In this document: positions 35,792 through 44,376 of the stretch, in pieces
Position numbering within the stretch: the first letter of the stretch is position 1
Layout of the letters: each line of letters begins with the position of its first letter
Translations under genes and position numbers: made by a program
Source: Streptomyces sp. NBC_01260
Lineage (GTDB): Bacteria; Actinomycetota; Actinomycetes; Streptomycetales; Streptomycetaceae
Direction of reading: 5' to 3'
DNA length: 64,000 nucleotides
Assembly: GCF_036226405.1 (NCBI RefSeq)
Contig: NZ_CP108464.1
Span: 3,658,001 to 3,722,000 of the forward strand
Notes under the pieces: model-generated
Databases searched by the model: none
Told to the model about the DNA's origin: nothing
What the model saw: the letters and a program-made list of their open reading frames with translations, nothing else

Positions 35792-35825
35792 ACGATAGGT
35801 GTCGTATTTGCGCGACACCTGTCGT
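35792..35825. promoter_or_regulatory. Second palindrome, ahead of the NUDIX gene
   Basis: ACGATAGGTGTCG and CGACACCTGTCGT (35792-35804 and 35813-35825) pair over 13 bp with one mismatch and an 8-nt spacer. It lies about 100 nt before the NUDIX gene and differs in sequence from the XRE-side palindrome, so a different protein should bind it. Confidence 0.5.
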
Positions 35826-35922
35826 CATCCACGTCCGACCTCCTGGCGCAGGTTCTCTTGGGTCGGCCTCCACGGGGCTCCGGGAAGCGACGTTGTCGGT
35901 GGGCTCTGCCAGGGTGTCCGTC

Positions 35923-36426
35923 ATGGACGAACTGGTGGAGCGTGTCGATGATCAAGATCGTGTGCTGGGGATAGTGGTCAGCCGCCGGCAGGCCATTCGG
36001 GAGAGTTGGCTGCACCGGGTCGCCGTGACGGTATGTCGTGATGAGCGAGGGCGGATCCTCGTCCACCGGCGGTCGGAGCAGCTGTCACGCTTCCCCGGGC
36101 TCCATGAGGTCGTGGTCGGTGGTGCCGTGGATGTCGGTGAGTCCTATGAACAGGCCGCCTCGCGGGAGCTGGCCGAAGAGCTGGGCATTCGGGTGCTGCC
36201 GCGCTTGCTGTTCACGTTCCTCAACCGCGGCGGTTTGAGCCCTCACTGGCTCGGCGTGCACGAAGCCTTGGTGCCGGACGCCGTGGCCGCCGATCCCGGT
36301 GAGGTCGCCTGGCATGGCTGGCTGACCGAGCCGGAGCTGCGGGCGGCCCTGCTGGAGTGGCGCTTCACCCCCGACAGCCACGAGGCCTTCAGCCGGTATC
36401 TCGTGTTCCGGACCGTGCAGTCCTGA
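35923..36426 (+). CDS. NUDIX hydrolase
   Basis: A 167-residue NUDIX protein. The NUDIX box is complete: GGAVDVGESYEQAASREL followed by AEELGI, matching GX5EX7REUXEEXGU. The N-terminal part (DELVERVDDQDRVLGIVVSR) and HRRSEQLSRFPGLHEVVVGG resemble the isopentenyl-diphosphate-isomerase/YfcD branch, which hydrolyses nucleoside-diphosphate-linked compounds. The substrate is not predictable. It marks the start of the accessory stretch. Confidence 0.88.
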   Translation: MDELVERVDDQDRVLGIVVSRRQAIRESWLHRVAVTVCRDERGRILVHRRSEQLSRFPGLHEVVVGGAVDVGESYEQAASRELAEELGIRVLPRLLFTFLNRGGLSPHWLGVHEALVPDAVAADPGEVAWHGWLTEPELRAALLEWRFTPDSHEAFSRYLVFRTVQS

Positions 36427-36680
36427 CCTTGCCCGCCTTTGCTTGCGATAAGTGCGGTACACGCCAAGAACGATGCGAATCCGACGACAGTTGTCGTGCT
36501 CAACGGCCCAGAAACCCCCCGGTCAGGGTGCCGGGTTGACGACAACTAGCTCGCTCCGTCTCACCTGTGCGGCTTCCAGCGGCAGATGTCCGTTCTCAGT
36601 AGATGTGGCGAGTCCCAGTGGTTCTGGCAAACGACCTGGCGGAGTCCCGGCGAAGCTGGCCGGCCTGTACGGTCCACCGC

Positions 36681-37442
36681 ATGGTTGACGAGTTCGATGT
36701 GGCTCAAGCTCTGCGCGGTGGGATACTCGACAGGGCGCGAGCCTGGGCCTTCGTTCGGGACTTTGCCGCAGCGTGGGCGGAGCCGCTCGCCGACGGCGCG
36801 GGTACGCGAACGGAGGAGCTGGAGCGAGCCGAGGAGATGCTGGGGCTCACGCTGCCGACCGCGTTGCGCGAGGCGTACTCGCTTCTCGGTACGCGTCACG
36901 ACCTCACCGGCAACCAGGACCCGCTGCTGCGCCCTTCCGAGCTGTTCGTGCACGACGAGTTCGGTGGAGTGCTCGTCTTCCGCAGCGAGAACCAGGGATG
37001 CGCTTTCTGGGGAGTGCGGCTGCGGGACCTCGGTCAGGACGATCCGCCGGTGTTCGTCCAGTCACGGGATGGTTGGGTCCGCTACCTGGAGCGGGTCTCC
37101 CTGGCCTGTGTCGAGCTCGTACTCAGCGAGACGCTGCTTGGCAGCGAAGGACGGCTCTACAACGCCTGCGAACTTCCCGCCAGCCTGATTCGAGAGCTGC
37201 CGAGTCGGTTCGCGCCGGTGGAGTTTCCCGAGTACCCGATGTGGACGGGGAAGGAAGAGTCACCCGTGTGCTGGTTTTCCGCGCCGGGGAAGCTCTTGCG
37301 GCTCGACGGACTGAGTGACCACAGCTGGCTGCACGTTCGGGGAAGTACGTTCGCCGACCTGGAGTCGCTCTGCGCCACCCTCCCCGGCCACTGGGTACGT
37401 GGGTACTCAGAGCCGTTGGAAGCCGACGAACTGCCTTTCTAA
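36681..37442 (+). CDS. SMI1/KNR4 (SUKH) domain protein
   Basis: A 253-residue protein with the SUKH core: EELERAEEMLGLTLPTALREAYSLLG (about 43-68), the LRPSELFVHD segment and FRSENQGCAFWGVRL. SUKH proteins are frequent immunity proteins of polymorphic toxin systems but also occur alone in streptomycetes. No toxin gene is adjacent. TACGGT 7 nt before the ATG looks like a -10 hexamer, so the mRNA may be leaderless. Confidence 0.75.
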   Translation: MVDEFDVAQALRGGILDRARAWAFVRDFAAAWAEPLADGAGTRTEELERAEEMLGLTLPTALREAYSLLGTRHDLTGNQDPLLRPSELFVHDEFGGVLVFRSENQGCAFWGVRLRDLGQDDPPVFVQSRDGWVRYLERVSLACVELVLSETLLGSEGRLYNACELPASLIRELPSRFAPVEFPEYPMWTGKEESPVCWFSAPGKLLRLDGLSDHSWLHVRGSTFADLESLCATLPGHWVRGYSEPLEADELPF

Positions 37443-37600
37443 GGGCGTGCCGGTAAACAACTTGCTGTCGAACACCCTGCTTGAGCAGCGGTGTCAAGGG
37501 CTACAACACGCAAGTTAATGCTCTGCACGCCCTTAGGCACCCGAGGGTCTGCTTGGATGACCGGGAAAATCTGTGAGTCGAGCGTAACGGGGGCGCGAGA

Positions 37601-38004
37601 ATGACTGATCCGTACATCATTCTCAACGAACTCGCCCAAGAGCTTCGACCGATGCCACAGGGAATCGAGTGGTTCGAGGGCCTCTCGACTGAGGAGCAGT
37701 CCAACACCCTGCGCCTCCTGTCACATTTCTGCATTCAGGCCCGCGCCACCACCGAGGACGGCCCGGAAAGTATCCGCCGCTCCGGACTTCGCGCCACGCA
37801 CACGCCGGCAGTCCTGATCGTACGAGGGCGGATCGACCAACAACTCGGGAAGATCGCCAGTCTCACCCCTCACGATGAGCGCCTCAAATCATTCCGGCTA
37901 TTGATCGCGGTGCTGGCAATCGCCGACGGGAGCGATTCTGCTCCGACAGTTGCGGCCACGAATGGCATTGCCTGTCCATTGACACCCCCGAAGCCTCGGC
38001 CTGA
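37601..38004 (+). pseudogene. DUF5958 gene with a single-base frameshift
   Basis: The first 109 codons match the DUF5958 pattern (NELAQELRPMPQGIEWFEGL ... CIQARATTEDGPESIRRSGL ... LLIAVLAIAD). After GCC GAC (37922-37927) the frame should continue with the family ending RERFCSDSCGHEWH, but that is encoded one base back, from CGG at 37927 to TGA at 38002. One base appears to be missing there, so the frame as it stands runs on into the next gene. It may be a pseudogene, a sequencing error or, less likely, a frameshift product. Confidence 0.7.
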
Positions 38005-38215
38005 TCCCTCGCGCTTTCGCGCCTACCGGGCCAGCGGCCGGAGGGGAAACATCGCGCTCAGCCTCGGCAGTTTGCGCATAGCCTCGACCAGCGGCCCAGC
38101 TCAGCACGGCGGTGTCATCCACCCCGAAGAGTCGCAGCACCGGCTGCGGCTGCCGCCCGGCTTCGGGGTTCGTCAGTCGCGAGCCGTGTCAGACCTGAGT
38201 GCGACACTGCGCCCC

Positions 38216-39013
38216 ATGTCTCTTGCTGATCTCGGTCTCGACCAGTGGCGGTCCTTCGAGCTGCCTACCGCACGTCGCGTCGCCCAAGAGGCGGCGCACC
38301 AGGTGGAGGGCCACGTGACCGTCGTGGAGACCATGGAGCATCTCGGCGCTCCGCTGCATCGGGTTCGGATCGAGCGGGACGGGCAGGAATTCGCCCTGAT
38401 ACCCGGCGGCGCGGTGACACTCGGATTCGATCTCAACGCCTGGCAGCCGTCACCTGCGCAGGCCGCCGACTATGCAGAGAGCCTGGATCAGGGCTTTGGC
38501 TGTGGCTCCGACCTGCGGGCCCACCTCGCGCACGTGCTCAGCCCCCGCCGGAGCGTCACCCTGGCCACGGTGCTCATGGCTGTGGAGGACGAGGATCTGA
38601 CCGAACCGCCTGCCGACATGCCGGCCGTCCTCGCGGCTCGCGGCCTGCGGATGCCGAGCTCCGACGAGTGGGAGCACGGCTGTGGAGCCGGCACGGACAC
38701 CCTGTTCCGGTGGGGCAATGACCGCCCCCTCGACCGCATCCCCCACGGGGACCGCACCGGCCCGCATCAGCAGCTGAGCGGCTTCGGCCTGCGAATCGCC
38801 CATGACACCTACCGCACGGAACTGACGAGCGACGTCACTGCGGCCCACGGCGGTGACGGCGGCGAGTCGGTGTGCGGGGGGTACGGCTACATGCTGGCGT
38901 GGCTGCCCCTGGCTACTGCCAACCGCAACCCCTCCATGGCTGAGTTCGCGTACGGGCCGGACGGTGAAGGCCTCTGCGAGGACTTCTCCACCCGTCCCGT
39001 GCTCACGCTCTGA
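38216..39013 (+). CDS. Unknown protein with a formylglycine-generating-enzyme-like segment
   Basis: A 265-residue protein. Its middle, LRMPSSDEWEHGCGAGTD followed by LFRWGND, resembles FGE-sulfatase/lectin-like proteins (LPTEAEWEYA...). The N-terminal part is not recognised. The active-site cysteines of true FGE are not evident, so catalytic function is unlikely. The ATG at 38216 is in the same frame as the frameshifted DUF5958 gene, which explains the artificial 470-codon open frame. There is no clear ribosome site, so the start is uncertain. Confidence 0.6.
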   Translation: MSLADLGLDQWRSFELPTARRVAQEAAHQVEGHVTVVETMEHLGAPLHRVRIERDGQEFALIPGGAVTLGFDLNAWQPSPAQAADYAESLDQGFGCGSDLRAHLAHVLSPRRSVTLATVLMAVEDEDLTEPPADMPAVLAARGLRMPSSDEWEHGCGAGTDTLFRWGNDRPLDRIPHGDRTGPHQQLSGFGLRIAHDTYRTELTSDVTAAHGGDGGESVCGGYGYMLAWLPLATANRNPSMAEFAYGPDGEGLCEDFSTRPVLTL

Positions 39014-39178
39014 TCCACTTGGGCTGTCAAACCTGTACGCCCCGGTTGGCGAAGCCCGCCGGTTGAGGCGCCCGGACCATGGTTGGCTCGGCGTTTCAGG
39101 CTCGGCGGATCGGTGCAGGCGGTGGAAGAGTGCCGCTTGCCGGGCCCGTTCTCCTGCCTCCCAAAGTGGGAATCCGGC

Positions 39179-39595
39179 TCAACTCCTGTGGTGGCGAACC
39201 CAGTCCCTGCTCGCCTCAGCGCGAGCCACTTCGGCGTCGTACTGACTCGCGTCGAAGTGGAGCTCCGGCAGCGGGTGGGGCATGGCGCTGTGTCCCTCTC
39301 GCGGCATCTCCCAGTCCGACCACTGCACGATCTCCCCGAGTCGCTGCACGACGACGGCCAGGAAGCCACAGCAGCCACCGGTGCAGCCCGGTTCTCCCAG
39401 CTCCAGGCGGCGCGCCTCGCGGGTCGCTCGGAGGGGACTGGGGTGGCCAGCCGGCAGCGCATCAGCGGCGTACGGTCCGCGCCCGCCTTCGCCGACCGCC
39501 TCTTCGAGCACATCCTCGCCGTTGACCCAGAACCGCACTTGGGCAGCGAACCGGGGTCCAGGAGGCAACACCCTGATCCCCAGGTAATCGAACAT
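39179..39595 (-). CDS. Conserved hypothetical protein
   Basis: A 138-residue protein with no recognised domain. Features: an N-terminal VRFWVNGEDVLEEAVGE stretch, a CTGGCCGFLAVVVQRLG segment with three cysteines, then EIVQWSDWEMPREG. The codon pattern is like that of a real gene and AAGGTGG lies 6 nt before the ATG. The frame runs convergently towards the FGE-like gene. Function unknown. Confidence 0.6.
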   Translation of the reverse strand: MFDYLGIRVLPPGPRFAAQVRFWVNGEDVLEEAVGEGGRGPYAADALPAGHPSPLRATREARRLELGEPGCTGGCCGFLAVVVQRLGEIVQWSDWEMPREGHSAMPHPLPELHFDASQYDAEVARAEASRDWVRHHRS

Positions 39596-40026
39596 TTGAC
39601 CACCTTATGGGGCGTGCAACAGGTTGACGGGCCGGTCCTGGTCTCGGCCTTGTCCTCATGAGGGGTGTCGCCCCGGATGATCCGGCGGGTCCCCTGCGTT
39701 TCTGGGCAGTTCTGCTCATGGGGTCGCGGGCGGAGGAATTCGACGTCGGCCGGCGTGATGCCGGAGGTGAGCACAGGTGGCTTCCGGCAGAGGCGGCGTC
39801 GGTGGAGCTGCTGTCGCAGCCACTACGGCTGCCGGCCCACCTACCGGCTGCTGAAGGCGTCGGGTTCGCTGGTCAGCAGGACGGGGCACCGCCGGTGGCG
39901 CCCTGCGCGCTGCTGGAAGCCGTTCCGCCGCAGGCAAGGCCTTCCTGAACCCTCCAGGACACACAACTGTGCCTGCCGGGGCTGACCTTCCAGTCCTGCG
40001 TTCATTCGCCATCTGGGCGACGGGGA
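39596..40026. other. Gene-poor stretch in the accessory region
   Basis: Short open frames exist on both strands, for example 39658-39948, but none has a ribosome site, recognisable domain or consistent codon use. It may be decayed coding sequence. Nothing functional can be named. Confidence 0.4.
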
Positions 40027-40518
40027 TCAGAAGTACGTCGCGATCCCGAAGACTCGACGGAGTTGAGTCATGTCATGCCGATCGCGGTCCGTGGGCTCGT
40101 AACCCTGGTGGAAGTAGACCTGCTGTTCGACGGATAGACACGGGACGGGCGTTCCCTCGATAGCGCCGGTCACAAAACATCGTGGGGGATAGAGGAACGG
40201 ACGCTCCGGTTCGGGCGACGCCTGCACCGCCGAGCCGTCGTCGGCGAAGACGAGAGGATGAAGATCGATTTCCCGGCCGTCCGGAGCCGTGACGACGAAT
40301 CGGATGGGCCTCCGGCTCAGGCTCTCGACGAACCCCACCTCGGAGAGAGCGGCCATCACAGCGGTCTCCTGGTCCTGCCGATGCATCAGGTCCACGTCGC
40401 GATGATCCCGGGTCTGTTCACCGATCAGAGCGTCGATCCCCCATCCTCCGCCGATCCAGACATCCGCTTCAGCCCGTCGCAGCAGAGCCAGGACGGACAA
40501 CACATCTTCAGCTGTCAT
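40027..40518 (-). CDS. Lincosamide nucleotidyltransferase-like protein
   Basis: A 163-residue protein of the small nucleotidyltransferase group containing LinA/LnuA enzymes. The catalytic motif IGGGWGIDALIGEQTRDH leads to RDVDLM (about residues 22-48), with GG..D..D geometry. ATAPDGREIDL-like and VPCLSVEQQVYFHQGYEP segments follow, and the length matches Lnu proteins. Such enzymes adenylylate lincosamides at a hydroxyl; related proteins have other substrates. Start ATG at 40518. Confidence 0.75.
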   Translation of the reverse strand: MTAEDVLSVLALLRRAEADVWIGGGWGIDALIGEQTRDHRDVDLMHRQDQETAVMAALSEVGFVESLSRRPIRFVVTAPDGREIDLHPLVFADDGSAVQASPEPERPFLYPPRCFVTGAIEGTPVPCLSVEQQVYFHQGYEPTDRDRHDMTQLRRVFGIATYF

Positions 40519-40723
40519 CACGCGACGCAGGCTAGAAGCGATCACCTCGGACAGCGAACGGATTCCTTCGGCCGGTCGCCGCAGATCACAGGAGTGGGTC
40601 AGGACCGATCGTTGCGGCGGGACATCCCATGCGCCGAACTGCCCACACCTGCACGGACGACCTCGGCCGGCACGTCCCGGACAGGACGAAGCACTGCGGG
40701 TCAGAGCCTCGCACTCCCCGCAC

Positions 40724-41914
40724 TCAGCTGGGACAGGACACCGGCAGGGCACCTGCCGCCCGCCGGGAGAGCGCCCACACCGCCAGCGCGGCCACGGCAT
40801 AGGCGGCGCCGAGCAGGCAGGACGCCCACCACCCCGAGGAGGCGTACGCCCACGCCGTGGTCACGGCACCGAGGGCGGAGCCGAGCGAGTAGAAGGCCAT
40901 ATAGGCGCCGATGACGCTGCTGGAGCGTTCGGGGTGCGCGGCGGTGAGGAGGTGCTGACTGCTCACATGCACGGCCTGGACGGCGAAGTCGAGCAGCACG
41001 ACGCCTGCGATGAGCGGCCACAGGGCCGGTACCGTCTGCGCGGTGAGCGTCCAGGACACGGCCAGTAGCGCCAGCGACCAGCCGGTGACGGCCTGGGCGC
41101 GCCCCGCGTCGGCCCAGATGCCCGCGCGCCCGGCCGCCACGGCGCCGATGAGGCCGGCCAGGCCGAACAGCCCGATGGCCGTCGTACCGAAGTGCCATGG
41201 CGCGGCCGCCAACGGCAGGGCCAGCCCGCTCCACAGGGTGCCGAAGGACGCGAACAGGAAGAACGTGATCAGCCCGCGGCCGAGGAAGAGCCGGTCGGTG
41301 GCGACGAGATGTCCCGCGGTGGCGAGGACGTCCCGGTAGCGGGCCCGCGCGGGCCGGGCGTCGGGGTCGAGGGTCCGGTGCGCGATCAGGGCGAGAGTGA
41401 GGCAGAGCGCGGCGAGAACGGCGTAGACGGCCCGCCACCCGAAGTGGTCCCCCAGTACACCCGCGAGCACGCGGACGCCGAGAATCCCGAGCACCACCCC
41501 GGAGGTGACCGTGCCGATGTTGCGGCCGCGCTCGCCGGGCGGCGAGGTGGCCGCGACATAGGCGACCGTGATCTGCACAACCACCGCGAACAGGCCCGCG
41601 ACCGCCAGGCCGACCCCGGCGATCACCCCTCCGGGCGCGAGGGACGTGATCGTCGCACCCGCGCCGGTGAGGATCAGATGCCCAACGATCAGCGTGCGCC
41701 GGTCGAGGACGTCCCCGAGCGGCACCAGCAGGACGAGTCCGGCGAAGTACCCGAGCTGGCCGACCGCGACCAGCCACCCCAGCGCCGAACCGGCCAGCCC
41801 GAGGTCGCTGCCCGCAGCCTCCAGCACCGGCTGGATCGCGTAGATCGTGGACACCGCCACCGCGCACACCGACGCCAGGACGAAACGCTGCCCGCTCGTG
41901 ATCGTCGACGGCAT
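40724..41914 (-). CDS. MFS transporter paired with an HxlR regulator
   Basis: A 396-residue major facilitator, about twelve helices, with PLGDVLDRRTLIVG as the loop 2-3 motif. It resembles drug-efflux permeases of the DHA1 type. The ATG at 41914 is preceded by GGGAGGTGGGCAGGG. It is divergent from an HxlR regulator with a palindromic operator between the two starts, so it is probably an inducible exporter. Confidence 0.86.
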   Translation of the reverse strand: MPSTITSGQRFVLASVCAVAVSTIYAIQPVLEAAGSDLGLAGSALGWLVAVGQLGYFAGLVLLVPLGDVLDRRTLIVGHLILTGAGATITSLAPGGVIAGVGLAVAGLFAVVVQITVAYVAATSPPGERGRNIGTVTSGVVLGILGVRVLAGVLGDHFGWRAVYAVLAALCLTLALIAHRTLDPDARPARARYRDVLATAGHLVATDRLFLGRGLITFFLFASFGTLWSGLALPLAAAPWHFGTTAIGLFGLAGLIGAVAAGRAGIWADAGRAQAVTGWSLALLAVSWTLTAQTVPALWPLIAGVVLLDFAVQAVHVSSQHLLTAAHPERSSSVIGAYMAFYSLGSALGAVTTAWAYASSGWWASCLLGAAYAVAALAVWALSRRAAGALPVSCPS

Positions 41915-41933
41915 CCCTGCCCACCTCCCGATT

Positions 41934-41950
41934 GGTTTCAATATGAAACC
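41934..41950. promoter_or_regulatory. Palindromic operator between MFS and HxlR genes
   Basis: GGTTTCA-ATA-TGAAACC is a perfect 7-bp inverted repeat with a 3-nt spacer. A partial second copy (ATGGTTTCGA) lies at about 41968-41977. It is placed to control both divergent promoters and probably binds the HxlR protein. Confidence 0.65.
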
Positions 41951-42004
41951 GTTTGAGATTAAGGCACAATGGTTTCGATCTGCAACTCATGCGGGAGGAG
42001 TCCA

Positions 42005-42460
42005 ATGACGGACGCGGTGCCGGCAGACCAGGAGTGGACCGATCCGACGTGCCCGGTTGCGCGCACGGTCGATCTCGTCGGCGACCGGTGGAGTCTGCTC
42101 ATCGTCCGTGACGCAATGGACGGCGCGGCGTCGTTCACCGATTTCCGAAACCGCCTCGGCGTCGCCCGCAACATCCTCAGCGACCGGCTCCGAAAGCTCA
42201 CCGCGCACGGCATCCTGGCCACGAGCACTCCCCCCGGGGCCAAGCGCCACACCTACCGGCTCACCGACGCCGGCCAGGAGTTGTTCACCACCGTCGTCGC
42301 GCTCAGGCAGTGGGGAGAACGCCATGCCTTCGCCCCCGGCGAGGACCGCTCCGTCCTGGTCGACCACGACGGACGGGACGTGCCCCGCCTCAGCGTTCTG
42401 GACCGGAGCGGCCGGCCCGTCACGGCATCGACCTCACACGTGCGCAAGGTCGGCGGGTAA
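42005..42460 (+). CDS. HxlR-family regulator
   Basis: A 151-residue winged-helix protein: CPVARTVDLVGDRWSLLIVRD, FTDFRNRLGVARNILSDRL recognition region and HTYRLTDAGQELFTTVV wing. Most members respond to electrophiles, aldehydes or drugs. Start ATG at 42005 with GGGAGGAG at 41993-42000. The divergent MFS gene and the shared palindrome suggest it controls that pump. Confidence 0.88.
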   Translation: MTDAVPADQEWTDPTCPVARTVDLVGDRWSLLIVRDAMDGAASFTDFRNRLGVARNILSDRLRKLTAHGILATSTPPGAKRHTYRLTDAGQELFTTVVALRQWGERHAFAPGEDRSVLVDHDGRDVPRLSVLDRSGRPVTASTSHVRKVGG

Positions 42461-42571
42461 CGCGGCCAGGAGATCGCCCGGCCGGCACGCGGGCGCCCAC
42501 CAAGTGCCGTTCGGCGTGGCAGCTGTCCAGCAGCCGCCCGTCGGCGTGCCGAGGGCCGGCCTTCCCGGAGT

Positions 42572-43543
42572 TCAGCGCCTCCCCGCCCGCGCCAGGGCCT
42601 CGACGGCCTGAGTCGCCAGCGCGGCGACGAGATCGGCCGCGGGCGGCATGTCCGTGACGAGGTCGACGGCCTCGCCCGCCCATACCGGCAGAGGCGGCAC
42701 AGCGCCTCTTGCCACATCGGCCCGATAGTCCTGCTGGGCCGCGGCGGACGCCGAGAGTTCCGCCTCCCGGCCCCGCCATCGGTCGAGGTAGGGGTGGCCG
42801 AGGGTGCGAGCCGTGTATTTCGCCGGCCACCGGGACCCGCGGGCGATGTCGAGAACGCTGTTGCGCTCCGTGTCCTGCCCGCGTCCCCGCACGATCGCCT
42901 CGGTGACCGAGGGGTCGGCGAGGGCCTCCGCCGTGGCCTGGAACCGGGTGCCGATGAGCGCCCCCGCAGCGCCCAGGGCCAGGGCGGCGGCCACGCCGCG
43001 GCCGTCGGCGATCCCGCCCGCCGCCAGCACCGGTACGGGCGCCGCCAGATCCACCACGACCGGCACGAACGGAAGCGTGGACCGCCCGCGCCGGGCGCCG
43101 TGCCCACCGCTCTCGGTGCCCTGCGCCACGATGATGTCGGCGCCCAGGTCCACGGCCTGCCGGGCCTCCTCCAGATCGGTGGCCTGAATGATCACCGCCG
43201 CGCCCGCCGCCCGGACGCGTTCGACGAACGGGCTCGGATCCCCGAAGGACAGCATCACCGCCCGGGGCCCGTACTCCAGCGCCTGCTCGACCGCACCGGC
43301 ACCGGTCGCCCAGCTCAGGAAACCGACGCCCCACGGCTCCTCGACACCAGCCATGACCGGCAGTTCGCGGGCCAGCCAGTCCCGGTCCCCCATTCCGGCA
43401 CCCAGCATCCCGAGTCCGCCGCCGCGGGAGACGGCCGACGCCAGCGCACCCCCGGCCGATCCGCCCATCGGCGCCAGCACGATCGGGTGCCGTACACCGA
43501 GCAATTCCGTGAACGCAGTGGACAGTTCCATGACCGTAAGCAT
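42572..43543 (-). CDS. Nitronate monooxygenase (NPD-type flavoprotein)
   Basis: A 323-residue FMN TIM-barrel of the nitronate monooxygenase / 2-nitropropane dioxygenase family, which oxidises alkyl nitronates such as propionate-3-nitronate. Visible: N-terminal HPIVLAPMGGSAGG, the catalytic His in AQGTESGGHGARRG, and phosphate-binding LAAGGIADGRGVAAAL. The C-terminal helix region is complete. It converges with the HxlR gene. Natural role here may be detoxification. Confidence 0.88.
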   Translation of the reverse strand: MLTVMELSTAFTELLGVRHPIVLAPMGGSAGGALASAVSRGGGLGMLGAGMGDRDWLARELPVMAGVEEPWGVGFLSWATGAGAVEQALEYGPRAVMLSFGDPSPFVERVRAAGAAVIIQATDLEEARQAVDLGADIIVAQGTESGGHGARRGRSTLPFVPVVVDLAAPVPVLAAGGIADGRGVAAALALGAAGALIGTRFQATAEALADPSVTEAIVRGRGQDTERNSVLDIARGSRWPAKYTARTLGHPYLDRWRGREAELSASAAAQQDYRADVARGAVPPLPVWAGEAVDLVTDMPPAADLVAALATQAVEALARAGRR

Positions 43544-43978
43544 CGCCCTCGCGGGCGTGCCACGTCATCCCGCGCGGCCGGACGGGAGCCGGCGCCTCGT
43601 CGGCCTACGTGGACTCGACCCGGCCGAACGGGCCTGAGCCGGACGCCAGTTCGTCCCGCGCCGCCTGCCAGGCGGAATCCCCGGGGTGGAGCTCCGTACG
43701 ACCGCCCATCTGTTCCGCTTTGTCAACGACCGCCGGACCGCCTCGGTACCCGCCCTCGCACGCACCTCGGCACCCACCCCGGTACCCACCTTTTTGTGGG
43801 TACTTGGCAGCCGGCGCCGCCCGGGCGAACCTGGTTACGGAAGACAGCGCGGCAACGCACCCGGCATCCGGCCGGAAGCCGGACGCCGGAGGGGAGGTCA
43901 TGGCGTCTCGCGTCGCCCGTGCCAGGAGAGTGGGCCCATGCCAGGAACTGCGCCCGGGTCAGAAGGTACGCACCCGGG
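43544..43978. other. Spacer between nitronate monooxygenase and second HxlR gene
   Basis: A minus-strand frame (43605-43901, 98 codons) could code for a Gly/Tyr-repeat protein ending in ELHPGDSAWQAARDEL, but it lacks a ribosome site and family; treat it as doubtful. Degenerate 12-nt repeats and a hairpin lie inside it. Confidence 0.4.
43743..43803. repeat. Degenerate GGTACC-type repeats and a hairpin
   Basis: Variants of CCTCGGTACCCG/CACCTCGGCACC recur about every 12 nt from 43743 to 43791. The last unit leads into a perfect hairpin, GTACCCAC (43782-43789), 6-nt loop, GTGGGTAC (43796-43803). It could be a terminator or a protein site. Confidence 0.55.
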
Positions 43979-44329
43979 TCAGGACGCCGAAGGGGACCCG
44001 GTCAGCCGCTCCAGGCGGCGGTGTCCCCAGTCGGACAGCGGCGCCAGCGCCTCGGAGAGCTCCCGGCCGAACGGGGTCAGGGAGTACTCGGTCCTGAGCG
44101 GCAGTTCGTCGTACACCTCCCGGTGCACCAGTCCGTCGTCCTCCATCTCGCGCAACCCCTGGGTCAGCACCTTCTCGCTGAGCCCCGGCAGCTGACGCCG
44201 CAGCTCTCCGGGGCGGCACGGCCCGGACTCCAGCAGCCAGAGCAGGGCGGTCTTCCACTTGCCGTCGATCACCGCGATCGCGGCCGTCACTCCGCAGACA
44301 TTCGGATCCTGTGCACGGCTGCGTGTCAT
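43979..44329 (-). CDS. HxlR-family regulator
   Basis: A 116-residue winged-helix protein with the conserved Cys region (NVCGVTAAIAVIDGKWKTAL), the recognition helix GLSEKVLTQGLREMEDDGLV and wing TEYSLTPFGRELSEAL. Start ATG at 44329; the longer frame adds 19 unlike residues. It is divergent from an imine-reductase-like gene, which it probably regulates. Confidence 0.88.
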   Translation of the reverse strand: MTRSRAQDPNVCGVTAAIAVIDGKWKTALLWLLESGPCRPGELRRQLPGLSEKVLTQGLREMEDDGLVHREVYDELPLRTEYSLTPFGRELSEALAPLSDWGHRRLERLTGSPSAS

Positions 44330-44376
44330 CTCGGTCTGTCCACCGCTTTCGTCAACGTTTTCAATGGAGTTGAAGC

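Noticed and set aside
37915..37935. Programmed -1 frameshifting in the DUF5958 gene
   Set aside because: There is no X-XXY-YYZ slippery heptamer and no clear downstream structure; mutation or error fits better.
39658..39948. A 96-codon plus-strand gene
   Set aside because: No ribosome site, no domain and competing frames on both strands.
43605..43901. A 98-codon minus-strand gene with Gly-Tyr repeats
   Set aside because: The repeats come from a degenerate DNA ladder; no ribosome site or known family, so it is left as unsupported.
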